Positions 1-5,865 of a stretch of DNA of 6,750 bases are shown piece by piece. How positions within the stretch are numbered: position 1 is the stretch's first letter; the number at the start of each line of letters is the position of its first letter. The DNA is from an uncultured Prevotella sp. (GTDB lineage Bacteria > Bacteroidota > Bacteroidia > Bacteroidales > Bacteroidaceae): NCBI GenBank assembly GCA_900548195.1, contig URJQ01000131.1:1-6750 (forward strand), written 5' to 3'. Below the pieces are notes generated by a model, which was not told the DNA's origin, did not search any database, and saw only the letters and a list, made by a program, of their open reading frames with translations. The translations under genes and the position numbers were made by a program.

Positions 1-10
1 AGTTTCGCTT

Positions 11-18
11 TAATTTTG
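11..18 (+). promoter_or_regulatory. Possible Bacteroidetes -7 box facing away from any visible gene
   Basis: The sequence TAATTTTG fits the Bacteroidetes primary-sigma -7 consensus TAnnTTTG and is followed by CA, as is common at such promoters. The matching -33 element would lie outside the window, so the promoter cannot be confirmed. No plus-strand gene follows. A transcript from here would be short and would run into the hairpin at 75-114. An 8-base match with two free positions in AT-rich DNA is easily due to chance. Confidence 0.2.
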
Positions 19-74
19 CAGCGTAAATAATAGTTGCAATAAGTGATTTATTATCTAAAGAAATAGAGAACAAA

Positions 75-114
75 AATAGTCGGTCAATACTATTTCAAAT
101 ACTGACCGACTATT
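75..114 (-). terminator. Intrinsic terminator of htrA
   Basis: A perfect 12-bp inverted repeat (75-86 with 103-114, arm AATAGTCGGTCA) encloses a 16-base loop region that can add two more pairs after one mismatch. Read on the minus strand, the hairpin begins 18 bases after the htrA stop codon and its descending arm runs into a T-rich tract (five T, then GTTCT). That is the layout of a rho-independent terminator for htrA. On the plus strand the hairpin is followed by a weaker mix of A and T, so it may also slow transcripts from the other side, but less clearly. Confidence 0.85.
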
Positions 115-132
115 AATTATCTTGTTGTCATT

Positions 133-1602
133 TTATTCACTGAGAGGAACTGTAAAGTATTCCTTCTTGCCAGAAGGATAAAGTCCCTTGATGATAAGAA
201 CAGGATCTTTGCTCTTATTGGCTGCTTTCACAGCGTCACTGAGGTCTGAAACAGTCTTCATTGGGGTCTCATTGACGGTCTGGATTACAAATCCTACAGG
301 AATGCCACGCTCCTTGAACTTACCGCTCATTACCTTTGTGACTTTAAGACCGTACTTAATATCAAGGTCTTGCTTTTCCTTGTCATTGATATCACGAAGT
401 ACTGCGCCGAGAATGTCAATGTCAGCATCCTTTACCACCTTGGTATTGCCTTGCTCATTCTTCAATGTAACGACGACGCTCTTCTTTGCCTTCTTGCGGA
501 TGTAGTCAATCTTCACCTTGTCACCAGGACGCTTTGTAGCAACAATCTCAGTGAGATCACCAAATTTTGTCACCTTATGTCCATCAATGGATGTAATAAC
601 GTCACCTTCCTGAAGTCCAGCTTCCTGTGCAGAACCGTCTTCAGTAATCTTTGCAATGTAAACGCCATCATTGGTTCCGAGATCTACTTCCTTCTGCTCT
701 GCCTTCTGGTTGTCGAGATATGTGCGAACATCCTGTCCTTGTATGCCGATTATAGCACGCTGAACGCTACCATACTTCTTAATATCATCGACCACCTTAT
801 TCATAATTGTAGTAGGAATAGCAAAACCATAACCTACGTACGAACCAGTTTCACTGAAGAGCATAGCATTGATGCCGATAAGTTCGCCCTTTACATTCAC
901 CAGTGCTCCACCAGAATTACCACGGTTGATGGCAGCATCAGTCTGGATGAAAGATTCCACACCATTCTGACCTAAAGTACGTGCTTTTGCAGAAACGATA
1001 CCAGCAGTCACTGTTGCACGAAGATTGAATGGATGTCCGATAGCAAGACACCACTCTCCAACTTTGATATCATCACTTGAAGCGATGGTAATAGCTGGGA
1101 GATTCTTGCCGTTTACCTTTATGAGAGCAAGGTCTGTAGCTGGATCTGTACCGATGATACGAGCAGAAAACTCACGATTATCATCGAGAGTAACTGTCAA
1201 TTCGTCAGCGCCTTCTACGACATGGTTGTTAGTTACAATATAACCGTCAGAAGAAATAATCACTCCAGAACCAGTACCCTCCTTCTTTGGAGTCTGAACT
1301 TTACGTTTTCTACCTTGTCCTTGTCCTCTTTGACCGAACATTCCGAATGGGTCAAAGAAATCGCCGAATGGATCCTGATCTACAGTTACCTCCTGAACTT
1401 TGGAATTTTGCAAGAACTTGATATGTACTACGCATGGCAAAGCCTTTTCAGATGCGTAAGTAAGATCGACAGGCTGTCCTGCAATAGGACCTGGGACCGA
1501 AGTCTGTGCTGCGCGTGCTGTGATGAAAGCGCCAGCAGAGAATGTCAAAGAAGCCACACAGAGTGCAGACAAAGCAACTCTACTAAAAGATTTTTTGTTC
1601 AT
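133..1602 (-). CDS. htrA: HtrA/DegP-family periplasmic serine endoprotease with two PDZ domains
   Basis: This is a 489-residue DegP/DegQ-type protease that in the envelope degrades or refolds damaged proteins. Residues 1 to about 32 form a signal peptide (MNKK start, hydrophobic core, ARA-A near the likely cleavage site). The trypsin-like domain carries the triad H127 (TNNHVV), D157 (ATDLAL) and S230 (GNSGG). Before it, residues 77-110 form an LA-type loop rich in Phe/Gly and then Gly/Gln/Arg/Lys. PDZ1 spans about 285-380 (GVYIAKI, GLQEGDVITSIDG) and PDZ2 about 395-487. The segment before the oxyanion region reads AIGHPF where AIGNPF is usual. An in-frame ATG at 1683 would add 27 residues, but it lies inside the -7 box of the promoter at 1681-1711, and the signal peptide begins at 1602, so 1602 is the start. 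The gene has its own promoter and terminator and appears monocistronic. Family assignment is very secure; DegP versus DegQ is not resolved. Confidence 0.96.
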   Translation of the reverse strand: MNKKSFSRVALSALCVASLTFSAGAFITARAAQTSVPGPIAGQPVDLTYASEKALPCVVHIKFLQNSKVQEVTVDQDPFGDFFDPFGMFGQRGQGQGRKRKVQTPKKEGTGSGVIISSDGYIVTNNHVVEGADELTVTLDDNREFSARIIGTDPATDLALIKVNGKNLPAITIASSDDIKVGEWCLAIGHPFNLRATVTAGIVSAKARTLGQNGVESFIQTDAAINRGNSGGALVNVKGELIGINAMLFSETGSYVGYGFAIPTTIMNKVVDDIKKYGSVQRAIIGIQGQDVRTYLDNQKAEQKEVDLGTNDGVYIAKITEDGSAQEAGLQEGDVITSIDGHKVTKFGDLTEIVATKRPGDKVKIDYIRKKAKKSVVVTLKNEQGNTKVVKDADIDILGAVLRDINDKEKQDLDIKYGLKVTKVMSGKFKERGIPVGFVIQTVNETPMKTVSDLSDAVKAANKSKDPVLIIKGLYPSGKKEYFTVPLSE

Positions 1603-1680
1603 GTCGTATATTATTATAATTACACTATCATTATTTAACTTAAAAGGAGCCTTTTGCTTACGTCCTCGCTTTTTCGGATA

Positions 1681-1711
1681 CAAATTTAATGCGTTAAAGT
1701 GTTATTTCAAA
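1681..1711 (-). promoter_or_regulatory. Promoter of htrA (Bacteroidetes sigma-70 type)
   Basis: On the minus strand TTTG (1711-1708), a spacer of exactly 19 bases and TAAATTTG (1688-1681) match the Bacteroidetes primary-sigma consensus TTTG-N19-21-TAnnTTTG at every fixed position. Transcription would begin near 1673-1676, giving a leader of about 70 bases before the ATG at 1602. This also rules out the upstream in-frame ATG at 1683 as the translation start. No extra operator is obvious. Confidence 0.8.
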
Positions 1712-1830
1712 GCAACTGAGTGTTTTTTTGTCCTTTTTTAAAAAATAGCGAAAGTGTATTAACGGCAATTTATCTTTTCAGATGTAAATTAAAGGTTTTT
1801 TAAGCAATAAGCCTTTATCTCCAGACACAC
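1712..1830 (-). other. Spacer between rsmE and the htrA promoter, no clear terminator
   Basis: This AT-rich stretch follows the rsmE stop. The only symmetry I see is a 6-bp repeat (TAAAGG with CCTTTA on the minus strand) around a 16-base loop, without a T tract after it. That is too weak to call a terminator, so some read-through from rsmE into htrA is possible. No ORF is supported here. Confidence 0.4.
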
Positions 1831-2553
1831 CTATAAACGTCTTGCCAGCTGCATCATCATGACGGCAGAAAGGGCCGCTGTTTCGGTGCGAAGGCGTGCA
1901 TTTCCGAGAGTAACAGACTGATAACCGGCATCTAAAGCCATTCTAACTTCGTCGATAGAGAAATCTCCTTCGGGTCCTACGAGCACGGTAATATTCTCCT
2001 CTTCATCTGCCTTCTGAATCTCATCAAAGAAATCTACGCGTGCGACCTCATCATAACAATGACAAATGAATTTTCTGCCTTTGCGCTCTGTGGATATAAA
2101 ATGCTCAAAAGACTCCAGTTCATTGACCTGAGGCTTCCATGCTTTCCTGCTTTGCTTTGTAGCTGCAACAACGATTTTCTCCACTCTATCCACCCTTATC
2201 TGTTTCCTTTCAGAGAATTTGCATAACAGGAAAGAGAATTCATCACATCCGATTTCCGTAGCTTTCTCTACCATCCACTCCACCCTATCCATCATCTTAG
2301 TTGGAGCCATAGCCAGATGGAGGTGTCCTCTCCATGTTTTCTCTTGCGGTAAGGTCTCTGTGATTTCATAAAAGCAATGCTTACCCTGTGCTTGCACCAC
2401 CTCTGCACGATAGAAGAAGCCTTCTCCATCCTGCAGAAATATTTCATCTCCTTCTTTCAGACGTAACACTCGAATGGCATGAGCAGCTTCTTCTTGAGGC
2501 AGTTCCTTCAATTCTGATGCTTTTGGCACATAGAAATATCTTACTTCTTTCAT
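1831..2553 (-). CDS. rsmE: RsmE, 16S rRNA (uracil-1498-N3)-methyltransferase
   Basis: The 240-residue product matches RsmE, which uses S-adenosylmethionine to methylate N3 of U1498 in 16S rRNA within the 30S subunit. Residues 1 to about 70 look like the PUA-like RNA-binding domain (YFYVP start, HAIRVLRLKEGD). From about 75 on is the SPOUT-class methyltransferase domain with the family's marks: MDRVEWMVEKATEIG (88-102), a QSRKAW segment (134-139), GPEGDFS (193-199) and LGNARLRTETAA (216-227), which form the knotted cofactor site. The length is normal for the family. Its start codon lies 6 bases after the stop of the BFN-family gene, so the two are almost certainly co-transcribed and possibly translationally coupled. 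Nothing is truncated or unusual. The identification is secure; the exact target base rests on the family. Confidence 0.96.
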   Translation of the reverse strand: MKEVRYFYVPKASELKELPQEEAAHAIRVLRLKEGDEIFLQDGEGFFYRAEVVQAQGKHCFYEITETLPQEKTWRGHLHLAMAPTKMMDRVEWMVEKATEIGCDEFSFLLCKFSERKQIRVDRVEKIVVAATKQSRKAWKPQVNELESFEHFISTERKGRKFICHCYDEVARVDFFDEIQKADEEENITVLVGPEGDFSIDEVRMALDAGYQSVTLGNARLRTETAALSAVMMMQLARRL

Positions 2554-2559
2554 TGTTGT

Positions 2560-3207
2560 TTAGAGGTCTGTACGGTTTGTATTATCATTGTTTGTAGTGT
2601 TATTGTCCAGTTCTTTCCTTCTTTCGAGTTCATCTTTCAGTTTCTGAGCCACTTCATATTCTTCCCTATCAATGGCATTCTGCAAAGCCTCTTCTATCAT
2701 AGAAGTGGTAAGAGCATTGACCGGAATGGGAATTCCTTGCTTATTTGGCGAATAAGGCACACTTTGATAGCGCCACAATGTCTCGTCAGCATAGAGCGGA
2801 ATGTAATTGCTTGCGAGCGTGAGGAGAACGCCATCAGTAGCACGAACGGGAAAAGTAGTTCCTGTAATAGTATCTTCTATTACGGCTCTGTATTGCCCAT
2901 TTACCACATTTTTTATTATTACGCGCATTCTAACATCCGTCATATACCCAATAATGGAGCACAGGACTTCAGGCAGTAGATATTTTGTGGAGAAAAGTTT
3001 TCCATTTCCTTCAGCGCTTTCAGCTTCTTCAATCTGCTTCTTATATCGGCTACGGAGGTTCAACTGAAACATACTCACCTCATCGCAGACGATATTTAGC
3101 TGGCGTGTCTCCAGTTCATCTGTGAGCACTACCAACCCAATAGCGTGGTTATTGACCATCTGCTCCACAGACTTAAATTTCAGTTTTATTCCTTGCATCT
3201 TTACCAT
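2560..3207 (-). CDS. Divergent BFN/DUF151 (bifunctional nuclease family) protein with C-terminal UVR motif
   Basis: The 215-residue product has two recognisable parts. Residues about 20-145 follow the BFN/DUF151 pattern: LVVLTDELETRQLNIV corresponds to the usual strand and RxLPI segment, and VRATDGVLLTLASNYIPLYADETL corresponds to the conserved SRTSDAIALA-type helix and the following strand. Residues 169-199 (MIEEALQNAIDREEYEVAQKLKDELERRK) are a good UVR motif, the helical hairpin of UvrB and UvrC. BFN followed by UVR is a known arrangement in Bacteroidetes. A short Asn/Thr-rich tail (201-212) ends the protein. Unusually, the RPLTHDL signature normally found before the second half is absent (TKYLLPEVL stands there) and the GxxEA segment is changed to CDEVSM, so catalytic activity is doubtful. 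It precedes rsmE by 6 bases and follows nupG. There is no signal peptide, so it is cytoplasmic. A second ATG at 3198 could also be the start. True function is unknown. Confidence 0.78.
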   Translation of the reverse strand: MVKMQGIKLKFKSVEQMVNNHAIGLVVLTDELETRQLNIVCDEVSMFQLNLRSRYKKQIEEAESAEGNGKLFSTKYLLPEVLCSIIGYMTDVRMRVIIKNVVNGQYRAVIEDTITGTTFPVRATDGVLLTLASNYIPLYADETLWRYQSVPYSPNKQGIPIPVNALTTSMIEEALQNAIDREEYEVAQKLKDELERRKELDNNTTNNDNTNRTDL

Positions 3208-3256
3208 TATTTATAAGAAAACGCTTTACCGCATTAGTCAATCATCTGAAAGTAAG

Positions 3257-3274
3257 ATTTTCACGCGTGCAAAT
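3257..3274. promoter_or_regulatory. Near-palindrome in the BFN gene leader, possible operator
   Basis: ATTT, one mismatched pair, and the perfect core CACGCGTG, then AAAT, make an 18-base palindrome with eight of nine pairs matched. It lies 50-67 bases before the BFN-family start codon. On the minus strand it overlaps TTTATTTG (3277-3270), a one-mismatch version of the -7 consensus, but only CCTG stands 19 bases upstream instead of TTTG. A regulator site over a promoter is one reading. By simple probability one such palindrome is expected in a window this size, so the call is tentative. Confidence 0.3.
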
Positions 3275-3297
3275 AAAGACAAGTAATACCTAATTGC

Positions 3298-3347
3298 AGG
3301 AGATGGTTTATGAGATTAAAGTTTCAATCCTCATCTTATAATCTCCT
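3298..3347 (-). other. Long imperfect hairpin in the leader of the BFN-rsmE operon
   Basis: The 50-base element folds as a nested inverted repeat: outer arms AGGAGAT and ATCTCCT (7 bp, 3298-3304 with 3341-3347), an internal loop of 5 and 6 bases, then an 8-bp inner stem (3310-3317 with 3326-3334, one bulged base) closed by an 8-base loop. On the minus strand it lies 90 bases before the BFN-family ATG and 4 bases after the stop of the candidate small ORF. No T tract follows on that strand, so it is not a standard terminator. A structured 5' leader or mRNA 3'-end stabiliser for nupG is possible. Confidence 0.5.
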
Positions 3348-3351
3348 ATTA

Positions 3352-3432
3352 TTATTCTGCAAACGAAAGAAAAGGAAGGCAAGCTTTCAGCGCAAACATC
3401 AGTTTCGCCATCATAAAGCGAAACATTAGCAT
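3352..3432 (-). CDS. Candidate 26-codon small ORF upstream of the BFN gene
   Basis: An ATG at 3432 opens a 26-codon frame ending in TAA at 3352. The product is hydrophobic with four basic residues (begins MLMFRFMMAKLMF, ends LPFLSFAE), like a short membrane-associated or leader peptide. Its ATG overlaps, as TGATG, the stop of an even shorter frame (MKMRKLSV). The hairpin at 3298-3347 begins 4 bases after its stop. A frame of this length is easily random and I see no ribosome-binding site, although that is normal in Bacteroidetes. I do not recognise the peptide. It is listed because its position between a transporter stop and a structured leader fits a leader peptide. Confidence 0.22.
   Translation of the reverse strand: MLMFRFMMAKLMFALKACLPFLSFAE
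3402..3424 (-). other. Short hairpin downstream of nupG
   Basis: A perfect 7-bp inverted repeat (GTTTCGC at 3402-3408 with GCGAAAC at 3418-3424) encloses a 9-base loop. It begins 65 bases after the nupG stop codon on the minus strand. No run of T follows, so it is at best a weak or factor-assisted terminator or a 3'-end stabilising stem. It lies inside the candidate small ORF at 3352-3432, and the two readings compete. Confidence 0.35.
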
Positions 3433-3489
3433 CAAACACTTAACTTCCTCATCTTCATTCGTGTATGTTATTTATTCAATATTATAGTT

Positions 3490-4773
3490 CTATGCTTTTT
3501 CTGGTTTGAACAGTAATGAGAACAATACGAGCACTACAAGGGCGAAACCAGCGAATATATACCAGCAAGTAGTCCAGTCACCGACGAGGAATCCATCCTC
3601 ATTCCAAGTACAGTAATGATTGATTATCTCGCCAGCCGAGAGTGTACCGATAGTAGCTCCCAATCCATTGGTCATCATCATGAAGAGTCCCTGAGCAGAA
3701 GCCTTGATGCTTGGATCGCATTCCTTATCTACAAACAAGCCTCCGGAAACATTGAAGAAATCGAATGCCACTCCATAGACAAGGCAAGAAAGGACAAAGA
3801 AGAGCACACCTGGGAAGTCAGGACTGCCTATGCCGAAGAAACCGAAACGGAGCACCCATGCGCCCATAGCCATCATCATCACTACCTTGATGCCAAATCT
3901 CTTGAGGAAGAATGGTATAAGGAGAATGCAGAGAGCTTCAGCTACCTGTGAAATAGACACGAGCATAGTAGCATTATTTGCACAGAAAGAGTCTGCGAAA
4001 TCCACCTTGAAACTTGTCAGGAACGGCGTAGCGAAACTGTTAGTCACTTGCAATGACATTCCGAGCATGGCTGAAAAGATAAAGAATGTAGCCATCTGTC
4101 TGTTCTTGAAGAGCTTGAAAGCATTTAATCCCAATGTTTCCGCAAGAGATTTTGACACCTTTGCTTCTATCTTACATTGTGGCAAAGTCAGACAGTAAAG
4201 GAAGAGAACGATACTCAACAAGCCAGAGACAAGGAACTGATAATGAGTGTATTGGAATTTAAAATCACTTGCACCGAGGCTCATTGAGAAACCATTAGCA
4301 TCGACAATAGCACAATTTACAAACCACATAGTGGCAATAAATCCTACAGTTCCAAAGACGCGGATAGGCGGAAAGTCCTTTACCGTGTCCATTCCAGCAT
4401 CTTTCAATATGGTGAAAGCGGCAGTATTGGAGAGTGCCAGCGTAGGCATATAGAAAGCGACGCTCAGCGTATAGATAGTGATAAACAGTGCTTTATTAGG
4501 CATTGCCTCCGTCATTCCGAGATAGAAGAGCCCTACCATGAAGACACCAGCAATGAGATGGCAGATGCCAAGCAGGCGTTGTGGCTGAATGTACTTATCG
4601 CCTACGATACCCATAAGGGTCGGCATAAAAATCGAAACAATACCCTGAATGGCATAGAACCATGCTATTTCGGCTCCCATTCCCGCCTTTCCAAGGTAAT
4701 TACCCATACAGGTAAGATACGCTCCCCAGACAGCAAACTCCAGGAAGTTCATGATTGTCAGTCTTAATTTCAT
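3490..4773 (-). CDS. nupG: NupG-family nucleoside:H+ symporter (MFS)
   Basis: The 427-residue protein is a major facilitator superfamily nucleoside permease of the NupG/XapB type, which imports nucleosides across the inner membrane with protons. It follows E. coli NupG closely along its length: start MKLRLTIMNFLEFAVWGAYL, MPTLMGIVGDK (50-60), FYMPTLALSNT (107-117), KDFPPIRVFGTVGFI (132-146), LFKNRQMATFFIFSAMLG (221-238), the signature YGVAFDFFNVSGGLFVDKE (333-351) and SAQGLFMMMTNGLGA (359-373). About twelve hydrophobic segments are visible, with the central cytoplasmic loop near 198-225. An in-frame ATG at 4836 would add 21 residues, but the family begins with M(K/N)LKL as here, so 4773 is chosen. 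It stands alone between spacers of 169 and 282 bases. I found no convincing promoter in the upstream spacer, so read-through from rnz is possible. The family is secure; preference among nucleosides cannot be read from sequence. Confidence 0.93.
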   Translation of the reverse strand: MKLRLTIMNFLEFAVWGAYLTCMGNYLGKAGMGAEIAWFYAIQGIVSIFMPTLMGIVGDKYIQPQRLLGICHLIAGVFMVGLFYLGMTEAMPNKALFITIYTLSVAFYMPTLALSNTAAFTILKDAGMDTVKDFPPIRVFGTVGFIATMWFVNCAIVDANGFSMSLGASDFKFQYTHYQFLVSGLLSIVLFLYCLTLPQCKIEAKVSKSLAETLGLNAFKLFKNRQMATFFIFSAMLGMSLQVTNSFATPFLTSFKVDFADSFCANNATMLVSISQVAEALCILLIPFFLKRFGIKVVMMMAMGAWVLRFGFFGIGSPDFPGVLFFVLSCLVYGVAFDFFNVSGGLFVDKECDPSIKASAQGLFMMMTNGLGATIGTLSAGEIINHYCTWNEDGFLVGDWTTCWYIFAGFALVVLVLFSLLFKPEKA

Positions 4774-4942
4774 TCTGAATATTATTAGGTAATAGTTTAA
4801 TGCTTTGGTAAAATATGATAGAGTGTGCCTCACCATTTTGGTTTTGCTTGCAGGATTAGAGCTTACAGAAAGCGAGGACTTACAGCAGAGGAATCAGTAA
4901 ACGATAAATCACTGAGTCATACTGCTTTGTGAAAGTTCGCCT
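4774..4942 (-). other. Spacer between rnz and nupG with a weak nested inverted repeat
   Basis: The 169 bases hold one nested symmetry: AGCAG/CTGCT arms (4884-4888 with 4922-4926) around TCAGT/ACTGA arms (4894-4898 with 4911-4915), 16 bases after the rnz stop in minus-strand transcription. No T tract follows it, so it is not a clear terminator. A 7-base direct repeat, CTTACAG, occurs at 4862 and 4879. No match to the TTTG-N19-TAnnTTTG promoter pattern was found ahead of nupG. Confidence 0.3.
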
Positions 4943-5857
4943 TTAGACGTCCATCACCAATTCTTCCTTGGCAAGGAATGAATTAGGAAAGACAGCTCTT
5001 GCTTCGTCGAGCAGTGGTTTCTCATCGAGAAAACGCTTGCTGAAATGCCCGAGAAGGAGTTTTCCGACATTTGCATCGCGAGCGGTTAGAGCCGCCTCAC
5101 GGGCTGTGGAATGTAGATATTTCTCAGCTCTGTCATGAAATTCCTCCGTATAAGTGGATTCATGATATAGGAGGTCAACGCCTTTCACTTTCTCTGCCAG
5201 AGATGGCATATACCTTGTGTCCGAGCAATAAGCGTAAGCTCGTTGTGGGTCAGGGTCAGAAGTGAGCAATGCGTTTGGAATTGTCTCTCCTTCAGAGTTT
5301 GTCCAGTCCATACCCGCCTTTATATTATTGATTTGTGAAACGGGCACTCCATAGAAATCAATCATATCCCTCCTTATATGGCGGTCACCAGGTTTCTCCC
5401 TGAAAAGGAAGCCTGCACATGGCATACGATGATGTAGAGGAATCGTTTCCACGGTCAGCGATCGGTCTTCATAGATAATCTGCTGCTTGCGAGTATCTAC
5501 GGGATGGAAGATTATCTCATAGTCGAGATTGCTACAAAACATCTTCAACTCCATCCTCAACAGTTCTTCGTATTCGCCAGGCGCATAGATATTTAGAGGA
5601 GCCGTTCTGCCATTCAGTCCAAAAGTGCTAAGCATACCGACGAGTCCGAGCACATGGTCTCCGTGAAGATGGCTTATGAATACGGCGTAAAGTTTAGAGA
5701 AATTGAGTCTTGACTTTCTGATTTGCAACTGGGTTCCCTCTCCGCAATCGACCATGAAGAGTTTTCCCCTTATCTCCACGATTTGCGAAGAAGGGTTATG
5801 CTTGGCAGTAGGAAGAGCCGACCCGCATCCTAAAATATGAATCTTGAATGGTTGCAT
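4943..5857 (-). CDS. rnz: Ribonuclease Z (tRNA 3'-processing endonuclease)
   Basis: The 304-residue protein is a short-form RNase Z, a zinc-dependent metallo-beta-lactamase-fold enzyme that cuts the 3' trailer from precursor tRNAs. The zinc and catalytic residues are all present: HLHGDH (H63, H65, D67, H68), H142 in PLHHRMPCAGF, D213 in YCSDTRY, H249 in the HSTAREAA motif and H271 in GHFSKRF. The insert around 155-195 (KPGDRHIRRDMIDFYGVP) is where the family has its flexible exosite arm, which grips tRNA. Length and order match B. subtilis RNase Z (about 307 residues). The start at 5857 gives the usual N-terminus (HILGCGSALPT) directly. It begins 8 bases after the stop of the lipoprotein gene and is therefore probably the last gene of a mazG-lipoprotein-rnz transcript. 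The protein is cytoplasmic. The identification is secure. Confidence 0.96.
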   Translation of the reverse strand: MQPFKIHILGCGSALPTAKHNPSSQIVEIRGKLFMVDCGEGTQLQIRKSRLNFSKLYAVFISHLHGDHVLGLVGMLSTFGLNGRTAPLNIYAPGEYEELLRMELKMFCSNLDYEIIFHPVDTRKQQIIYEDRSLTVETIPLHHRMPCAGFLFREKPGDRHIRRDMIDFYGVPVSQINNIKAGMDWTNSEGETIPNALLTSDPDPQRAYAYCSDTRYMPSLAEKVKGVDLLYHESTYTEEFHDRAEKYLHSTAREAALTARDANVGKLLLGHFSKRFLDEKPLLDEARAVFPNSFLAKEELVMDV

Positions 5858-5865
5858 AATGCTTT

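Noticed and set aside
71..102. Minus-strand promoter TTTG ... TATTTTTG within the htrA terminator for a downstream gene
   Set aside because: The spacer is 17 bases, shorter than the usual 19-21, and TATTTTTG is explained as the stem end and T tract of the terminator.
1603..1683. 27-residue N-terminal extension of HtrA
   Set aside because: Its ATG overlaps the -7 box of a consensus promoter, and the signal peptide begins at the downstream Met.
188..1741. Several plus-strand open frames opposite htrA, up to 201 codons
   Set aside because: They lie antisense to a fully convincing HtrA gene, have no domain resemblance and cysteine/serine-rich composition typical of shadow frames.
1774..1808. 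Terminator hairpin after rsmE (TAAAGG/CCTTTA)
   Set aside because: The stem is only 6 bp with a 16-base loop and no T tract follows on the minus strand.
3616..4767. Plus-strand open frames opposite nupG, including a His-rich stretch
   Set aside because: The His run is the antisense of Met-rich membrane helix codons in nupG; NupG similarity covers the whole region on the other strand.
4774..4836. 21-residue N-terminal extension of NupG
   Set aside because: NupG-family proteins begin with the M(K/N)LKL-type sequence found at the downstream Met, and the extension shows no homology.
1655..4885. 11-base match GTCCTCGCTTT shared in the htrA leader (plus strand) and the rnz-nupG spacer (minus strand)
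   Set aside because: Several inverted 11-base matches are expected by chance in a window of this size, and no longer homology surrounds it.
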